A stretch of 35,756 bases of DNA from Agromyces seonyuensis (GTDB lineage Bacteria > Actinomycetota > Actinomycetes > Actinomycetales > Microbacteriaceae), in assembly GCF_009789225.1 (NCBI RefSeq), contig NZ_WSTA01000033.1, positions 1-35,756 on the forward strand, given 5' to 3'. The translations under genes and the position numbers were made by a program. The notes beneath the pieces are model-generated. The model was given only the letters and a program-made list of their open reading frames with translations, was not told where the DNA came from and did no database searches. Shown one piece after another: positions 1-8,938 of the stretch; position 1 is the first letter of the stretch; each line of letters starts with the position of its first letter.

Positions 1-2
1 AG

Positions 3-542
3 TCGACGCCGCGCCGGCGGCCTCGGCCCGTCGAGGCGCCGTCGCCCCGCACCCGCCGCCGTCCGAGCCTCGTCACGGCCGCCATCGCCGTCGGCGCGGT
101 CGCCCTCGTCGCGGCCGTGCAGCTCATCGTCGGCGTGGCGCTCTCGCAGGGCGCCTACGAGCTGGACGCCCTCCGCACCGAGCAGACCAAGCTCGCCCGC
201 GAGCAGGCGGAGCGGACCGAAGCGCTCGAGCGGGCGGAATCGCCGCAGTACCTCGCGGCGAACGCCGAGGCCCTCGGTATGGTGCCGAATGCGAACCCCG
301 CCTTCCTCCGGCTCTCGGACGGCGCAGTGCTCGGCAATCCGGCACCGGCGGTCGGCGGGGCGGCGGCCTCGTCGGAGCTCGTGCCCAACTCGCTGATCGC
401 GGGGCTGCCGCTCGTGACGGGCGAGGAAGGAGCGACGGATGCAGGAACCGCGGCTCCCGCGACTCCCGTCGACCCCGCCGCGCCCACTGTGCAGCCGGCC
501 CCGCCCGTCGTCGACTCGCTCCCGACCCCGACCACGCACTGA
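3..542 (+). CDS. ftsL: FtsL-like cell division membrane protein, 5' truncated
   Basis: The frame is open to the left edge of the window, so the true start lies upstream. The visible part has a basic, Pro/Arg-rich cytoplasmic stretch, one membrane segment (about residues 24-46 of the visible part, ending near VGVALSQ), then a Leu/Glu/Arg-rich coiled coil (ELDALRTEQTKLAREQ) and a Pro/Ala-rich tail. This layout and the position just before ftsI match actinobacterial FtsL-type proteins, which are bitopic scaffold proteins of the divisome that bind FtsQ and FtsI/FtsW. A GTG at 117 falls inside the membrane segment and would destroy it, so it is not the start. FtsL sequences are poorly conserved, so the name rests on topology and context. 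Confidence 0.65.
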   Translation, partial: STPRRRPRPVEAPSPRTRRRPSLVTAAIAVGAVALVAAVQLIVGVALSQGAYELDALRTEQTKLAREQAERTEALERAESPQYLAANAEALGMVPNANPAFLRLSDGAVLGNPAPAVGGAAASSELVPNSLIAGLPLVTGEEGATDAGTAAPATPVDPAAPTVQPAPPVVDSLPTPTTH

Positions 543-605
543 TCGGGCGGTGGCGACGATGCGGCCCGGGCTGGATGCGGCGTGCCCGTCCCGAGGGGGA
601 CGGCG

Positions 606-2426
606 ATGAGCCGGGTGCGCGGTAACACGGGGCGCGTCGCCGCCTTCGGGCTCGTCCTGGCGATCCTCGTCGGCGTCTTCGCGGTCCGGCTCTTCGACAT
701 CCAGGTCGTGCGCGCCGCCGAGCTCAATGAGCAGGCGGACGGCATTCGCTCGGGCTCGCGGACGGTCTGGGGCACCCGCGGTTCGATCGTCGACGCGAGC
801 GGCGCGGAGCTCGCCTCGACGGTCACCCGGTGGGACATCGCCATCGGCCCGAAGGACGCGACGCTCGAGACGCGGAAGGTGGCCGACACGGTCGACCCGA
901 CGAAGACCCACGAGGTGGTGGTGCCGGTCGCCGAGGTGCTCGCCGAACGGGCCGAGGTGTTCGCCGAGCTCGGTGCCGTCCTCGGCATGTCGGGCGAGTC
1001 GATCACGAAGATCGTCGGCGATTCGTTGGCCGCCGATCCGGATGCGAACTTCGCCTATCTCGCCAAGCTCGTCGACAACTCGGTGCGCGAGCAGATCGTC
1101 GACCTCGACCTGCCGTGGGTGGGCATCGTGCGCCACCCGAGCCGCACCTACCCGCAGGGCGCGGTCGCCGGCAACCTCGTCGGGTTCACCGACACCGACG
1201 GCAACCCCCTGGCCGGTCTCGAATCCTCGGAGAACTCGTGCCTCGCCGGGCAGAACGGGCAGGAGCGCTACCTCCAGGCCCGCGGCGACTGGGTCGAGAT
1301 CCCGGGCACCGTCGAGACCGAGGTGCCGGCCAAGGACGGCGGCACCCTGCACCTCTCGATCGACTCCGACCTGCAGTTCCGCGCGCAGTCGATCGTGGCC
1401 GACCAGGTGCAGGCCGTGCAGGCGGAGTGGGCGACCGCAGTCGTCCAGGAGGTCAAGACCGGCCGGCTCATCGCGGTCGTCGACGTGCCCACCGTCGATC
1501 CGAACGCGCGCGACGCGACCGACGTGGCCGACCGCGGTTCCCGGGTGTTCACGGCGCCGTACGAGCCCGGTTCTACCTTCAAGGCCGTCACCGCGGCGTC
1601 CGTGGTCGACGCCGGGAAGGCGACGCCGACGGACGGCGTCGAGGCGCCCTACCGGTGGGTGGAGCCCGGGATCAACCTCGCCGACTCGGAGTTCCACGAG
1701 ACCGAGAAGCTCACCCTCACCGGAGTGCTCATCGAATCCTCGAACACCGGCATGCTCCAGTTCGGCACGCGCCTCGGCGACGACGAGCGCTTCGATTACG
1801 ACTCGAAGTTCGGCTTCGGCGCGGTGAGCGAGGTCGGCTTCCTCGGCGAGGAGGACGGCACGATCGCGAACGTCGCGGATCCGCCGGACAAGCAGTCGAA
1901 GTACGCCACGACGTTCGGCCAGAGCCTGACGGTCACGGCCGTGCAGATGGCGAGCGCCTACCAGACGATCGCCAACGGCGGCGAGCGGATGCCCGTCTCC
2001 CTCGTCGACGGCTGCGAACTGGCCGACGGCACGATGACGGAGCAGCGCTCGGACACGGGCAGCCGCGTCATCTCGGAGGATGCGGCGGCGCAGACGACCG
2101 CGATGCTCGAGCAGGTCTACGAGAACAGCTGGGTCCACGACAAATGGGCGATCCCGGGCTACCGGGTCGCCTCGAAGACCGGTACCGCGCAGGTCCCCGA
2201 CCTCGTCAACGGCGGCTATCAGGACGGCTATCTCGTCTCCGCGGCGGGCTTCGCCCCGGCGGACGACCCCCAGTACGTCGTTTCGGTGAGCATCATGAAT
2301 CCCGTTAAGATGAACTCGTCCGCAGCGGCGGCCCCCGTCTTCCAGCAGATCATGAGCCAGGTGCTCATGGCGAACCGGGTGGTGCCGTCCGGGACTTCGG
2401 CGCCTGAGCTGCCGGCAACCTGGTGA
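606..2426 (+). CDS. ftsI: Septal transpeptidase FtsI (class B PBP, PBP3)
   Basis: Monofunctional class B penicillin-binding protein that cross-links septal peptidoglycan as partner of FtsW. An N-terminal membrane anchor (about residues 10-30) is followed by the pedestal domain and the transpeptidase domain. The three active-site motifs are intact: STFK with Ser323 as nucleophile, SSN at 378-380 and KTG at 524-526. At 606 aa it has the usual length. I chose ATG 606 because GAGGGGGA lies 5 bases upstream; an in-frame GTG at 582 has no such site. It follows the FtsL-like gene by 63 bases. The stop overlaps the ATG of a micro-ORF (TGATG) where murE would be expected. Confidence 0.95.
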   Translation: MSRVRGNTGRVAAFGLVLAILVGVFAVRLFDIQVVRAAELNEQADGIRSGSRTVWGTRGSIVDASGAELASTVTRWDIAIGPKDATLETRKVADTVDPTKTHEVVVPVAEVLAERAEVFAELGAVLGMSGESITKIVGDSLAADPDANFAYLAKLVDNSVREQIVDLDLPWVGIVRHPSRTYPQGAVAGNLVGFTDTDGNPLAGLESSENSCLAGQNGQERYLQARGDWVEIPGTVETEVPAKDGGTLHLSIDSDLQFRAQSIVADQVQAVQAEWATAVVQEVKTGRLIAVVDVPTVDPNARDATDVADRGSRVFTAPYEPGSTFKAVTAASVVDAGKATPTDGVEAPYRWVEPGINLADSEFHETEKLTLTGVLIESSNTGMLQFGTRLGDDERFDYDSKFGFGAVSEVGFLGEEDGTIANVADPPDKQSKYATTFGQSLTVTAVQMASAYQTIANGGERMPVSLVDGCELADGTMTEQRSDTGSRVISEDAAAQTTAMLEQVYENSWVHDKWAIPGYRVASKTGTAQVPDLVNGGYQDGYLVSAAGFAPADDPQYVVSVSIMNPVKMNSSAAAAPVFQQIMSQVLMANRVVPSGTSAPELPATW

Positions 2427-2440
2427 TGAAAGAAGGCAGC

Positions 2441-2518
2441 ATGGTCGACCATGCGGAGCTCGGTGCGCTGCGCGCCGAACCGGCGATGATCGGATGCGAC
2501 ACGGAGCGGCGCGCATGA
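2441..2518 (+). CDS. Micro-ORF at the expected murE position; possible murE remnant
   Basis: A 25-codon frame starts at ATG 2441, 4 bases after AGAAGG (2431-2436), and ends in a TGA that overlaps the murF ATG (ATGA, 2515-2518). The same frame is open back to an ATG at 2426 that overlaps the ftsI stop, giving 30 codons. The peptide begins [18 protein letters not shown] and resembles nothing I recognise. Actinobacterial dcw clusters normally carry murE here, about 500 codons. Keeping a ribosome site, a start and coupled overlaps on both sides, with no gene body, is what an in-frame deletion of murE would leave. It could also be a genuine small protein, a coupling leader for murF, or chance in GC-rich DNA. 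Confidence 0.4.
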   Translation: MVDHAELGALRAEPAMIGCDTERRA

Positions 2519-3921
2519 TCGGCCTCACGATCGACGAGATCGCCGCGGCGATCGGCGGTTCACGTGCCGGAGCCGAGGTGCCGGGCACGACGCTCGTCTC
2601 CGGCCCCGTGACGACCGACTCCCGGGAGGTCGTGCCCGGCGGCGTGTTCGTGGCCAAGCCCGGCGAGCACTCCGACGGCCACCTGTTCGCGGCCGGCGCC
2701 GTCGAGTCGGGCGCCGCGCTCCTGATCGTCGAGCACGAGGTCGACGCCGCTGCACCGCAGCTCGTCGTCGAGGATGCCGTGGTCGCCCTCGGGGCGCTCG
2801 CCGCCGAGGTCGTCTCGCGGGTCCGCGCCCTCGGGAGGCTCCGCATCGTCGCCGTCACCGGCTCGAACGGCAAGACGACGACCAAGAACCTGCTGCGCAC
2901 GGTGCTCGAGCGGGTGGGCCCGACCGTGGCCCCGCGGGCATCCTTCAACAACGAGGTCGGCGCGCCGACGACGATGCTCGAGCTCACGGAGGACACGCGC
3001 TTCCTCGTCGCCGAGATGGGAGCGTCGAAGGTCGGCGACATCGCGCGGCTCATCGGCATGGCCAAGCCCGACGTCGGCATCGTCCTGAAGGTCGGCCTCG
3101 CCCATGCGGGCGAGTTCGGCGGGATCGAGCGCACGGTCGAGGCGAAGTCCGAGATGGTGACCGGCCTGCTCCCCGAGGACGTCGCAGTGCTCAACGCCGA
3201 CGATCCGCGCGTCGACGGCATGGCCGAGCGCACGTGTGCCCGCGTCGTCCGCTTCGGGCAGGGTCCGTCGGCGGACGTCCGCGCGCTCGACGTGCGCGCG
3301 CACTCCCGCGGCACCGACTTCACCGTCCAGATCCCCGGCGGCCGTCGCGCCGAGGTGCGCTTCGGCGTCCTCGGCGAGCACCACGTCTCCAATGCGCTGG
3401 CGGCGATCGCGGCGAGCCTCGAGCTCGGCGTCGACCTCGACGACATCGTCGATGCGCTCGGGTCCGTGACGCTCGCCGAGCGGTGGCGCATGCAGCTCAT
3501 GGGCGGCCGCGACGGCATCACGGTCGTCAACGACGCCTACAACGCGAGCCCGGACTCGATGGCCGCGGCGCTGAAGACCCTCGCCCAGATCCGGGAGCCG
3601 GGCAAGCGCACCATCGCAGTGCTCGGCGAGATGAGCGAGCTCGGCGAGTACTCGGGGGAGGAGCACGACCTCATCGGGCTCCTCGCGGTGCGCCTGCGCA
3701 TCGACCAGCTCGTCGTCGTCGGAACGGGCGCCCGTCGGCTGCACATCTCGGCGATCAACGAGGGATCCTGGGACGGCGAATCGACGTTCGTGGAGACCTT
3801 CGACGAGGCGTTCGACCTCGTCACCCGCCTCGCCGAGCCCGGCGATGCGATTCTGGTGAAATCGTCCAACTCGGCGGGCCTGCGCCATCTGGGCGATCGA
3901 TTGGGAGAATGGTTCGCGTGA
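2515..3921 (+). CDS. murF: UDP-MurNAc-tripeptide--D-Ala-D-Ala ligase MurF
   Basis: Cytoplasmic ATP-dependent ligase that adds D-Ala-D-Ala to the UDP-MurNAc-tripeptide, the last cytoplasmic peptide step. The N-terminal substrate domain is followed by the central Mur ligase ATP site ([12 protein letters not shown]), the family stretch SFNNEVG and the MurF hallmark [11 protein letters not shown], then the C-terminal Rossmann-like domain. These marks separate it from MurE. ATG 2515 (468 aa) is preferred because GGAG lies 8 bases upstream and [10 protein letters not shown] is a typical MurF beginning; an in-frame ATG at 2494 would add seven residues. Its stop overlaps the mraY GTG (GTGA). Confidence 0.93.
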   Translation: MIGLTIDEIAAAIGGSRAGAEVPGTTLVSGPVTTDSREVVPGGVFVAKPGEHSDGHLFAAGAVESGAALLIVEHEVDAAAPQLVVEDAVVALGALAAEVVSRVRALGRLRIVAVTGSNGKTTTKNLLRTVLERVGPTVAPRASFNNEVGAPTTMLELTEDTRFLVAEMGASKVGDIARLIGMAKPDVGIVLKVGLAHAGEFGGIERTVEAKSEMVTGLLPEDVAVLNADDPRVDGMAERTCARVVRFGQGPSADVRALDVRAHSRGTDFTVQIPGGRRAEVRFGVLGEHHVSNALAAIAASLELGVDLDDIVDALGSVTLAERWRMQLMGGRDGITVVNDAYNASPDSMAAALKTLAQIREPGKRTIAVLGEMSELGEYSGEEHDLIGLLAVRLRIDQLVVVGTGARRLHISAINEGSWDGESTFVETFDEAFDLVTRLAEPGDAILVKSSNSAGLRHLGDRLGEWFA

Positions 3922-5012
3922 TCGCACTGCTGGCTGCCGGCGGCTTGTCCCTGGCCTTCACGCTGTTCCTGACTCCGCTCTTCATCCGGCTCTTCCGCCG
4001 GCTGGAGTGGGGACAGTTCATCCGCGAGGACGGACCGCAGTCGCACCATCTCAAGCGCGGCACGCCGACCATGGGCGGCATCGTGTTCATCCTCGGGGCG
4101 CTCTTCGGCTACTTCGCCGGCACCTGGATCGGTCGGGAGACCCCGACGGTCACGGGCATGCTCGTGCTGCTGATGTTCGTCGGGCTCGGCCTGGTCGGCT
4201 TCGTCGACGACTTCCTGAAGACGCATCGCAAGCAGAGCCTCGGCCTCGGCGGCTGGGCGAAGATCGCCGGCCAGTGCATCGTCGCCGTCGTGTTCGCCGT
4301 CCTCGCGCTGAACTTCCCGAACGCCGACGGCGTGACCCCGGCTTCGTCCCACGTCTCCTTCATCCGCGACCTGCCGCTCGACCTCATGTTCGCGGGCGCC
4401 GCCGTCGGCATCGTGCTCTACACCGCGTGGATCACGATCCTCACGGTGTCCGCCTCGAACGCGGTCAATGTCACGGACGGGCTCGACGGCCTCGCCTCGG
4501 GCGCCTCGATCTTCTCGATCGGCGCCTTCATCCTCATCGGGTTCTGGCAGTTCAACCAGCGCTGCGGCGGCATCGGCCTGAACCCGGCCGACGAGTACCG
4601 CTGCTACGAGGTGCGCGACCCGCTGGACATCGCGATCGTCGCGACCGCGATCGTCGGCGCCGTGCTCGGGTTCCTCTGGTGGAACACCAACCCGGCGAAG
4701 ATCATCATGGGCGACACCGGCTCGCTCGCCCTCGGCGGCGCGCTCACCGCACTCGCGGTCGTCAGCCGCACGGAGCTGCTGCTCATCGTCCTCGGCGGCC
4801 TCTTCGTGATCGAGACCGGGTCGGTCATCGTGCAGCGCACCTACTTCAAGGCCACCAAGGGCAGACGCATCTTCTTGATGAGCCCGATCCACCACCACTT
4901 CGAGTTGAAAGGCTGGGCGGAGGTCACCATCGTGGTCCGGTTCTGGATCATCTCGGGCCTCTTCGTCGCCGTCGGCATCGGCGCCTTCTACTTCGAATGG
5001 CTCTCGCAGTGA
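3918..5012 (+). CDS. mraY: Phospho-MurNAc-pentapeptide transferase MraY
   Basis: Integral membrane enzyme that moves phospho-MurNAc-pentapeptide from UDP to undecaprenyl phosphate, forming lipid I. The sequence has about ten hydrophobic segments and the family motifs: [18 protein letters not shown] near the N-terminus, FVDDFLK, the [12 protein letters not shown] catalytic loop, [11 protein letters not shown], and the histidine loop [11 protein letters not shown] near the C-terminus. It is 364 aa long. The GTG start overlaps the murF stop by four bases and has GGGAG 10 bases upstream. An in-frame ATG at 3909 would leave only one base between that ribosome site and the start. It is co-transcribed with murF and murD. 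Confidence 0.95.
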   Translation: MIALLAAGGLSLAFTLFLTPLFIRLFRRLEWGQFIREDGPQSHHLKRGTPTMGGIVFILGALFGYFAGTWIGRETPTVTGMLVLLMFVGLGLVGFVDDFLKTHRKQSLGLGGWAKIAGQCIVAVVFAVLALNFPNADGVTPASSHVSFIRDLPLDLMFAGAAVGIVLYTAWITILTVSASNAVNVTDGLDGLASGASIFSIGAFILIGFWQFNQRCGGIGLNPADEYRCYEVRDPLDIAIVATAIVGAVLGFLWWNTNPAKIIMGDTGSLALGGALTALAVVSRTELLLIVLGGLFVIETGSVIVQRTYFKATKGRRIFLMSPIHHHFELKGWAEVTIVVRFWIISGLFVAVGIGAFYFEWLSQ

Positions 5013-6541
5013 GCGAGCGTCTCGACGCGCTCACGAGCTGGCACGCCGACTGGACGGGCCTCCGCGCCGCCGTCCTCGGGCTCGGGATGACCGGCTTCGC
5101 CGTCGCCGACACCCTCGCCGAGCTCGGCGCCGACGTGCGCGTCTGGGCCTCCGGCGAGGACGCCGACCGCGAACGCATCCTGGAGGTGCTCGCGGTGCCG
5201 TTCGAGCGCGACGCGCTGGGCGCGGCGCCCGACTCGCTCGTCGCCTTCGCGCCCGAGGTGCTCGTCGTCTCGCCCGGATTCCACCCCGACCACCCCGTCC
5301 TCGAGTGGGCGGCGGCCTCGGGCGTGCCGATCTGGGGCGACATCGAGCTCGCCTGGCGCGTGCGCGACAAGGTGAACGCCGCCGAATGGATGCTCGTCAC
5401 GGGCACGAACGGGAAGACGACGACGACGCAGCTCACCGCGCACCTGCTCGCGGCGAACGGCCTGCGGGCGGCGCCCTGCGGCAACATCGGGGTGCCCGTG
5501 CTCGACGCCGTCCGCGACCCGGGCGGCTTCGACGTCCTCGTCGTCGAGCTCTCGAGCTACCAGCTGCACTGGATCCGGCGCGAGGGCGTCGGTTCCCTCG
5601 AACCCTGGGCGAGCACGTGCCTCAACCTCGCCGACGACCACCTCGACTGGCACGGCACGCCCCAGGCGTACCGCGACGCCAAGGCGAGCGTGTACTGGAA
5701 CACGAAGGTCGCGTGCGTCTACAACGTCGACGACGCGGCGACGCGCGGCATGGTCGAGGACGCGGAGGTCGCCGACGGGGCTCGAGCGATCGGCTTCACG
5801 CTCGGCGCACCGGGCCCGAGCGACTTCGGCGTCGTCGACGGCATCCTGTGCGATCGCGCCTTCCTCGAGGAGCGGCGCACGAGCGCGCTCGAGCTCACCA
5901 CGCGCGAGGAACTGGGGCGGCACGGGCTCGACGCACCGCACATCGTTGCCAACATCCTCGCCGCGAGCGCCCTCGCACGTTCCTTCGGCGTGCCGGTCGG
6001 CGTCGTCCACGACGCGCTCGACGAGTTCCGCCTCGACCACCACCGCATCGAGACGGTCGCCGCCTCCGGCGGCATCCGCTGGATCGACGACTCGAAGGCG
6101 ACCAACCCGCACGCGGCGGAGGCGTCCCTCAAGGCGTTCGCGCCCGTCGTGTGGATCGTCGGCGGGCTGCTCAAGGGCGTCGACGTCGACGAACTGGTCG
6201 CGGCGCACGTCCCCCGGCTGCGCGCGGCCGTCGTGATCGGCCGCTCGCGGGACGAACTCGTCTCGGCCTTCGCCCGACACGCGCCGGACCTGCCCGTGGT
6301 CGAGGTCGATGCCGATGAGACTGAACAGGTGATGCCGCAGGCGGTCGCCTTGGCGGCCGGCCTCGCCCGCGAGGGCGACACCGTGCTCCTGGCGCCCGCC
6401 GCGGCGTCGATGGACCAGTTCACCGACTACGCCGACCGCGGCCGCCGCTTCGCGCAGGCGGTCTCCGAGCACCTGGGAGACGAGCATGACGACCGCGACG
6501 GAGAGGCCACGGGCGACGCCCGGCCGGACGGGGACCGCTGA
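5009..6541 (+). CDS. murD: UDP-MurNAc-L-alanine--D-glutamate ligase MurD
   Basis: Cytoplasmic ligase that adds D-glutamate to UDP-MurNAc-L-Ala. Visible marks are the N-terminal nucleotide-binding glycine motif (VLGLGMTG), the Mur ligase ATP site [11 protein letters not shown], the downstream motif [13 protein letters not shown] and the C-terminal stretch [17 protein letters not shown] typical of MurD. It is 510 aa from GTG 5009, which overlaps the mraY stop by GTGA like other junctions here. ATG 4997 in frame would add four residues; neither has a clear ribosome site. The acidic C-terminal tail (about 18 residues) is encoded in a 56-base overlap with ftsW, unusually long for this cluster. Confidence 0.92.
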   Translation: MSERLDALTSWHADWTGLRAAVLGLGMTGFAVADTLAELGADVRVWASGEDADRERILEVLAVPFERDALGAAPDSLVAFAPEVLVVSPGFHPDHPVLEWAAASGVPIWGDIELAWRVRDKVNAAEWMLVTGTNGKTTTTQLTAHLLAANGLRAAPCGNIGVPVLDAVRDPGGFDVLVVELSSYQLHWIRREGVGSLEPWASTCLNLADDHLDWHGTPQAYRDAKASVYWNTKVACVYNVDDAATRGMVEDAEVADGARAIGFTLGAPGPSDFGVVDGILCDRAFLEERRTSALELTTREELGRHGLDAPHIVANILAASALARSFGVPVGVVHDALDEFRLDHHRIETVAASGGIRWIDDSKATNPHAAEASLKAFAPVVWIVGGLLKGVDVDELVAAHVPRLRAAVVIGRSRDELVSAFARHAPDLPVVEVDADETEQVMPQAVALAAGLAREGDTVLLAPAAASMDQFTDYADRGRRFAQAVSEHLGDEHDDRDGEATGDARPDGDR

Positions 6542-7757
6542 GGCGACACCGCCGGCCGCGCCTGGTGGCGGCGCTCAGTCCGTCGGCTCGGTCCGGATCA
6601 AGCTCGGCCGGGTGTTCCGTGCCGAGTCGCTCAACTACTTCCTCGTCCTCGGGATCACGCTCTTCCTCGTGACCGTCGGCCTCGCCATGGTGCTCTCGAG
6701 CAGCGCGGTCGAGTCGGCGGCGGCGAGCGATTCGGCTTACGGCGAGTTCTTCCGACAGGCGTCGTTCGCCGGCGTCGGCATCGTCGCGATGCTCATCGCG
6801 TCCCGGATGCCCGTCAAGTTCTGGCGGCTCGTCTCGTGGCCGTTCCTCGCGTTCGCCTGCTTCCTCCAGTGCCTCGTGCTCTTCACCGACCTCGGCGTCA
6901 AGGTCAACGGCAACCGGAACTGGCTCGTCATCGGCGGCTTCCAGCTCCAGCCGTCGGAGCTCATCAAGCTCGCGCTGGTGCTCTGGCTCGGCGCAGTCGT
7001 CATGGCCAAGCGCGACAAGCTCCACCGGTTCGGCTCGGGACTCCTCCCGATCCTCCTCGTCGGCGGGACCGCGATCGGGCTCGTGCTGCTCGGCGAGGAC
7101 CTCGGCACGGTCGTCGTCATGGGCGTCGCGCTGCTCGGGGCGCTCTTCCTCATCGGCGTGCCGATCAAGAACCTGATCGTGCCGGTGCTCGCCGCGCTCG
7201 TCGCCTTCGCCGGCTTCGCGTTCGCGAGTCAGAACCGGATGGACCGCATCATGTCCTTCGCGAACCAGGGCCTGTGCGAGAACTACAACACCGACCTCGC
7301 ATTCCAGTCGTGCCAGGGGCTCTTCACGCTCGCCTCCGGCGGGTTCTTCGGCGTCGGGCTCGGCGGCTCGCAGGCGAAGTACGACTGGCTGCCGGAGGCG
7401 TCCAACGACTTCATCTTCGCGATCATCGGCGAGGAGACCGGGCTCATCGGCGCGCTCGTCGTCATCCTGCTCTTCGTCGGGCTCGCGTACGCGCTCGCGC
7501 GCACCCTCCAGTCGACCGAGTCGCCCTTCGGGCGGGCGGCCACGGCGTTCGTGCTCGTGTGGGTCATCGGTCAGGCATGTGTCAATATCGGTGTCGTGCT
7601 CGGAGTCTTCCCCGTCCTCGGCGTCCCCCTGCCGCTCGTCAGCGCCGGCGGTTCGGCGCTCGTGACGACGCTCGCGGCGATCGGCGTCGTGCTGTCGTTC
7701 GCCCGTGAGGCGTCGCCCCGCAAGCCCGCCAGGCGCAAGGCCAAGGCCGCCGCGTGA
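6486..7757 (+). CDS. ftsW: Septal peptidoglycan polymerase FtsW (SEDS family)
   Basis: SEDS glycosyltransferase that polymerises lipid II at the septum together with FtsI. The N-terminus is a disordered Ala/Pro/Gly-rich cytoplasmic tail of about 45 residues. It is followed by around ten transmembrane helices with the family marks NGNRNWL, LQPSELIKL, LGEDLGT, the extracellular loop GLGGSQAKYDWLPEASNDFIF, and GVPLPLVSAGGSAL near the C-terminus. Length is 423 aa. ATG 6486 is supported by GGGAG 6 bases upstream, even though it lies 56 bases inside murD. The stop overlaps the murG GTG (GTGA), so the pair is probably translationally coupled. Confidence 0.95.
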   Translation: MTTATERPRATPGRTGTAEATPPAAPGGGAQSVGSVRIKLGRVFRAESLNYFLVLGITLFLVTVGLAMVLSSSAVESAAASDSAYGEFFRQASFAGVGIVAMLIASRMPVKFWRLVSWPFLAFACFLQCLVLFTDLGVKVNGNRNWLVIGGFQLQPSELIKLALVLWLGAVVMAKRDKLHRFGSGLLPILLVGGTAIGLVLLGEDLGTVVVMGVALLGALFLIGVPIKNLIVPVLAALVAFAGFAFASQNRMDRIMSFANQGLCENYNTDLAFQSCQGLFTLASGGFFGVGLGGSQAKYDWLPEASNDFIFAIIGEETGLIGALVVILLFVGLAYALARTLQSTESPFGRAATAFVLVWVIGQACVNIGVVLGVFPVLGVPLPLVSAGGSALVTTLAAIGVVLSFAREASPRKPARRKAKAAA

Positions 7758-8866
7758 GCGTCGCGCTCCTCGCCGGCGGCGGCACCGCCGGCCATGTGAA
7801 CCCCCTGCTCGCCGTCGCCGACCGGCTTCGCGCTGTCGACCCCGAGGGCGAGGTCATCGTGCTCGGCACCGCGGAGGGCCTGGAGGCGCGACTCGTGCCG
7901 GCCCGTGGCTACGAACTCCAGACGATCCCGAAGGTGCCGTTCCCGCGTCGCCCGAACCCGGCCGCACTGCGTTTCCCGAAGCGCTTCCTCGACTCCGTCT
8001 CCCGGGTCGAGCGGCTCATCGCCGAGCGCGGCGTCGACGTCGTCGTCGGGTTCGGCGGCTACGTCGCGACCCCCGCCTACCTCGCCGCGCGCCGCGCGGG
8101 GGTGCCCGTCGTCATCCACGAGGCCAATGCGCGGCCGGGCCTCGCGAACCGGCTCGGCTCACGGTTCGCCGCCGCCGTCGGCGTCGCCTTCGAAGGCACG
8201 CCGTTGCCGAACTCCGAGTTCGTCGGGATGCCCCTGCGCGTCGAGATCGAGCGGCTCGACCGCGCGGCGACCCGGGTCGAGGCCGCCGCGCATTTCGGGC
8301 TCGATCCCGATCGGAAGACGCTCCTCGTGACGGGCGGCTCGCTCGGCGCACGGCGCCTCAACCGCACGGTCGTCGAGTCGGCGCACGCCCTCGTCGCCGC
8401 CGGATGGCAGGTGCTCCACGTCACGGGCGGCGCCGCGGAGGTCTCCGCCCCCGACGTGCCCGGCTACCGCATGGTCGGCTATGTCGACCGCATGGACCTC
8501 GCCCTCGCCCTCGCGGACTTCGTGATCTCGCGCTCCGGCGCGGCGACGGTGAGCGAACTGTCGGCGCTCGGCATCCCGGCCGTATACGTCCCGTACCCCG
8601 TCGGCAACGGCGAGCAGCGCTTCAACGCGGCCGGCGTCGTCGGCGCGGGCGGCGGCATCCTCGTCGACGACGCGGAGTTCCTGCCGGAGTGGGTCGAGTC
8701 GACCGTGCTGCCGCTCCTCGCCGACGACGAGCGCATCGCCGCGATGGCCGCCGCGGCGGCGACCGCCGGGCTCCGCGATGGCACCGACCGGATGGTCGCC
8801 CTCGTCGAACGCGCCCGTCCGGGCACCGTCGGCGGGGGAGCCGGGGAAGTCCCGGGCGACGCGTAA
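7754..8866 (+). CDS. murG: Lipid II synthase MurG (N-acetylglucosaminyltransferase)
   Basis: Membrane-associated GT28 glycosyltransferase that adds GlcNAc to lipid I to make lipid II. The N-terminal acceptor domain starts with the glycine-rich GGGTAGHVNPLLA loop and contains VGFGGYVATPAYLAA and HEANARPGLANR. The C-terminal UDP-GlcNAc domain has VTGGSLGARRLN and SRSGAATVSEL. It is 370 aa, a normal length. The GTG start overlaps the ftsW stop by four bases. A 72-base gap separates it from murC; I saw no convincing promoter or terminator in that gap. Confidence 0.95.
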   Translation: MSVALLAGGGTAGHVNPLLAVADRLRAVDPEGEVIVLGTAEGLEARLVPARGYELQTIPKVPFPRRPNPAALRFPKRFLDSVSRVERLIAERGVDVVVGFGGYVATPAYLAARRAGVPVVIHEANARPGLANRLGSRFAAAVGVAFEGTPLPNSEFVGMPLRVEIERLDRAATRVEAAAHFGLDPDRKTLLVTGGSLGARRLNRTVVESAHALVAAGWQVLHVTGGAAEVSAPDVPGYRMVGYVDRMDLALALADFVISRSGAATVSELSALGIPAVYVPYPVGNGEQRFNAAGVVGAGGGILVDDAEFLPEWVESTVLPLLADDERIAAMAAAAATAGLRDGTDRMVALVERARPGTVGGGAGEVPGDA

Positions 8867-8938
8867 CGTTGCACCTGAGAGCCGCGGCGCCATCGGCCGT
8901 CGGCCGTCCCACCCTCGAAACGAAAGCACCGCCTCCAC

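Noticed and set aside
2560-3927. Minus-strand open frame opposite murF
   Set aside because: Antisense shadow with no recognisable domain or ribosome site, covering a certain gene.
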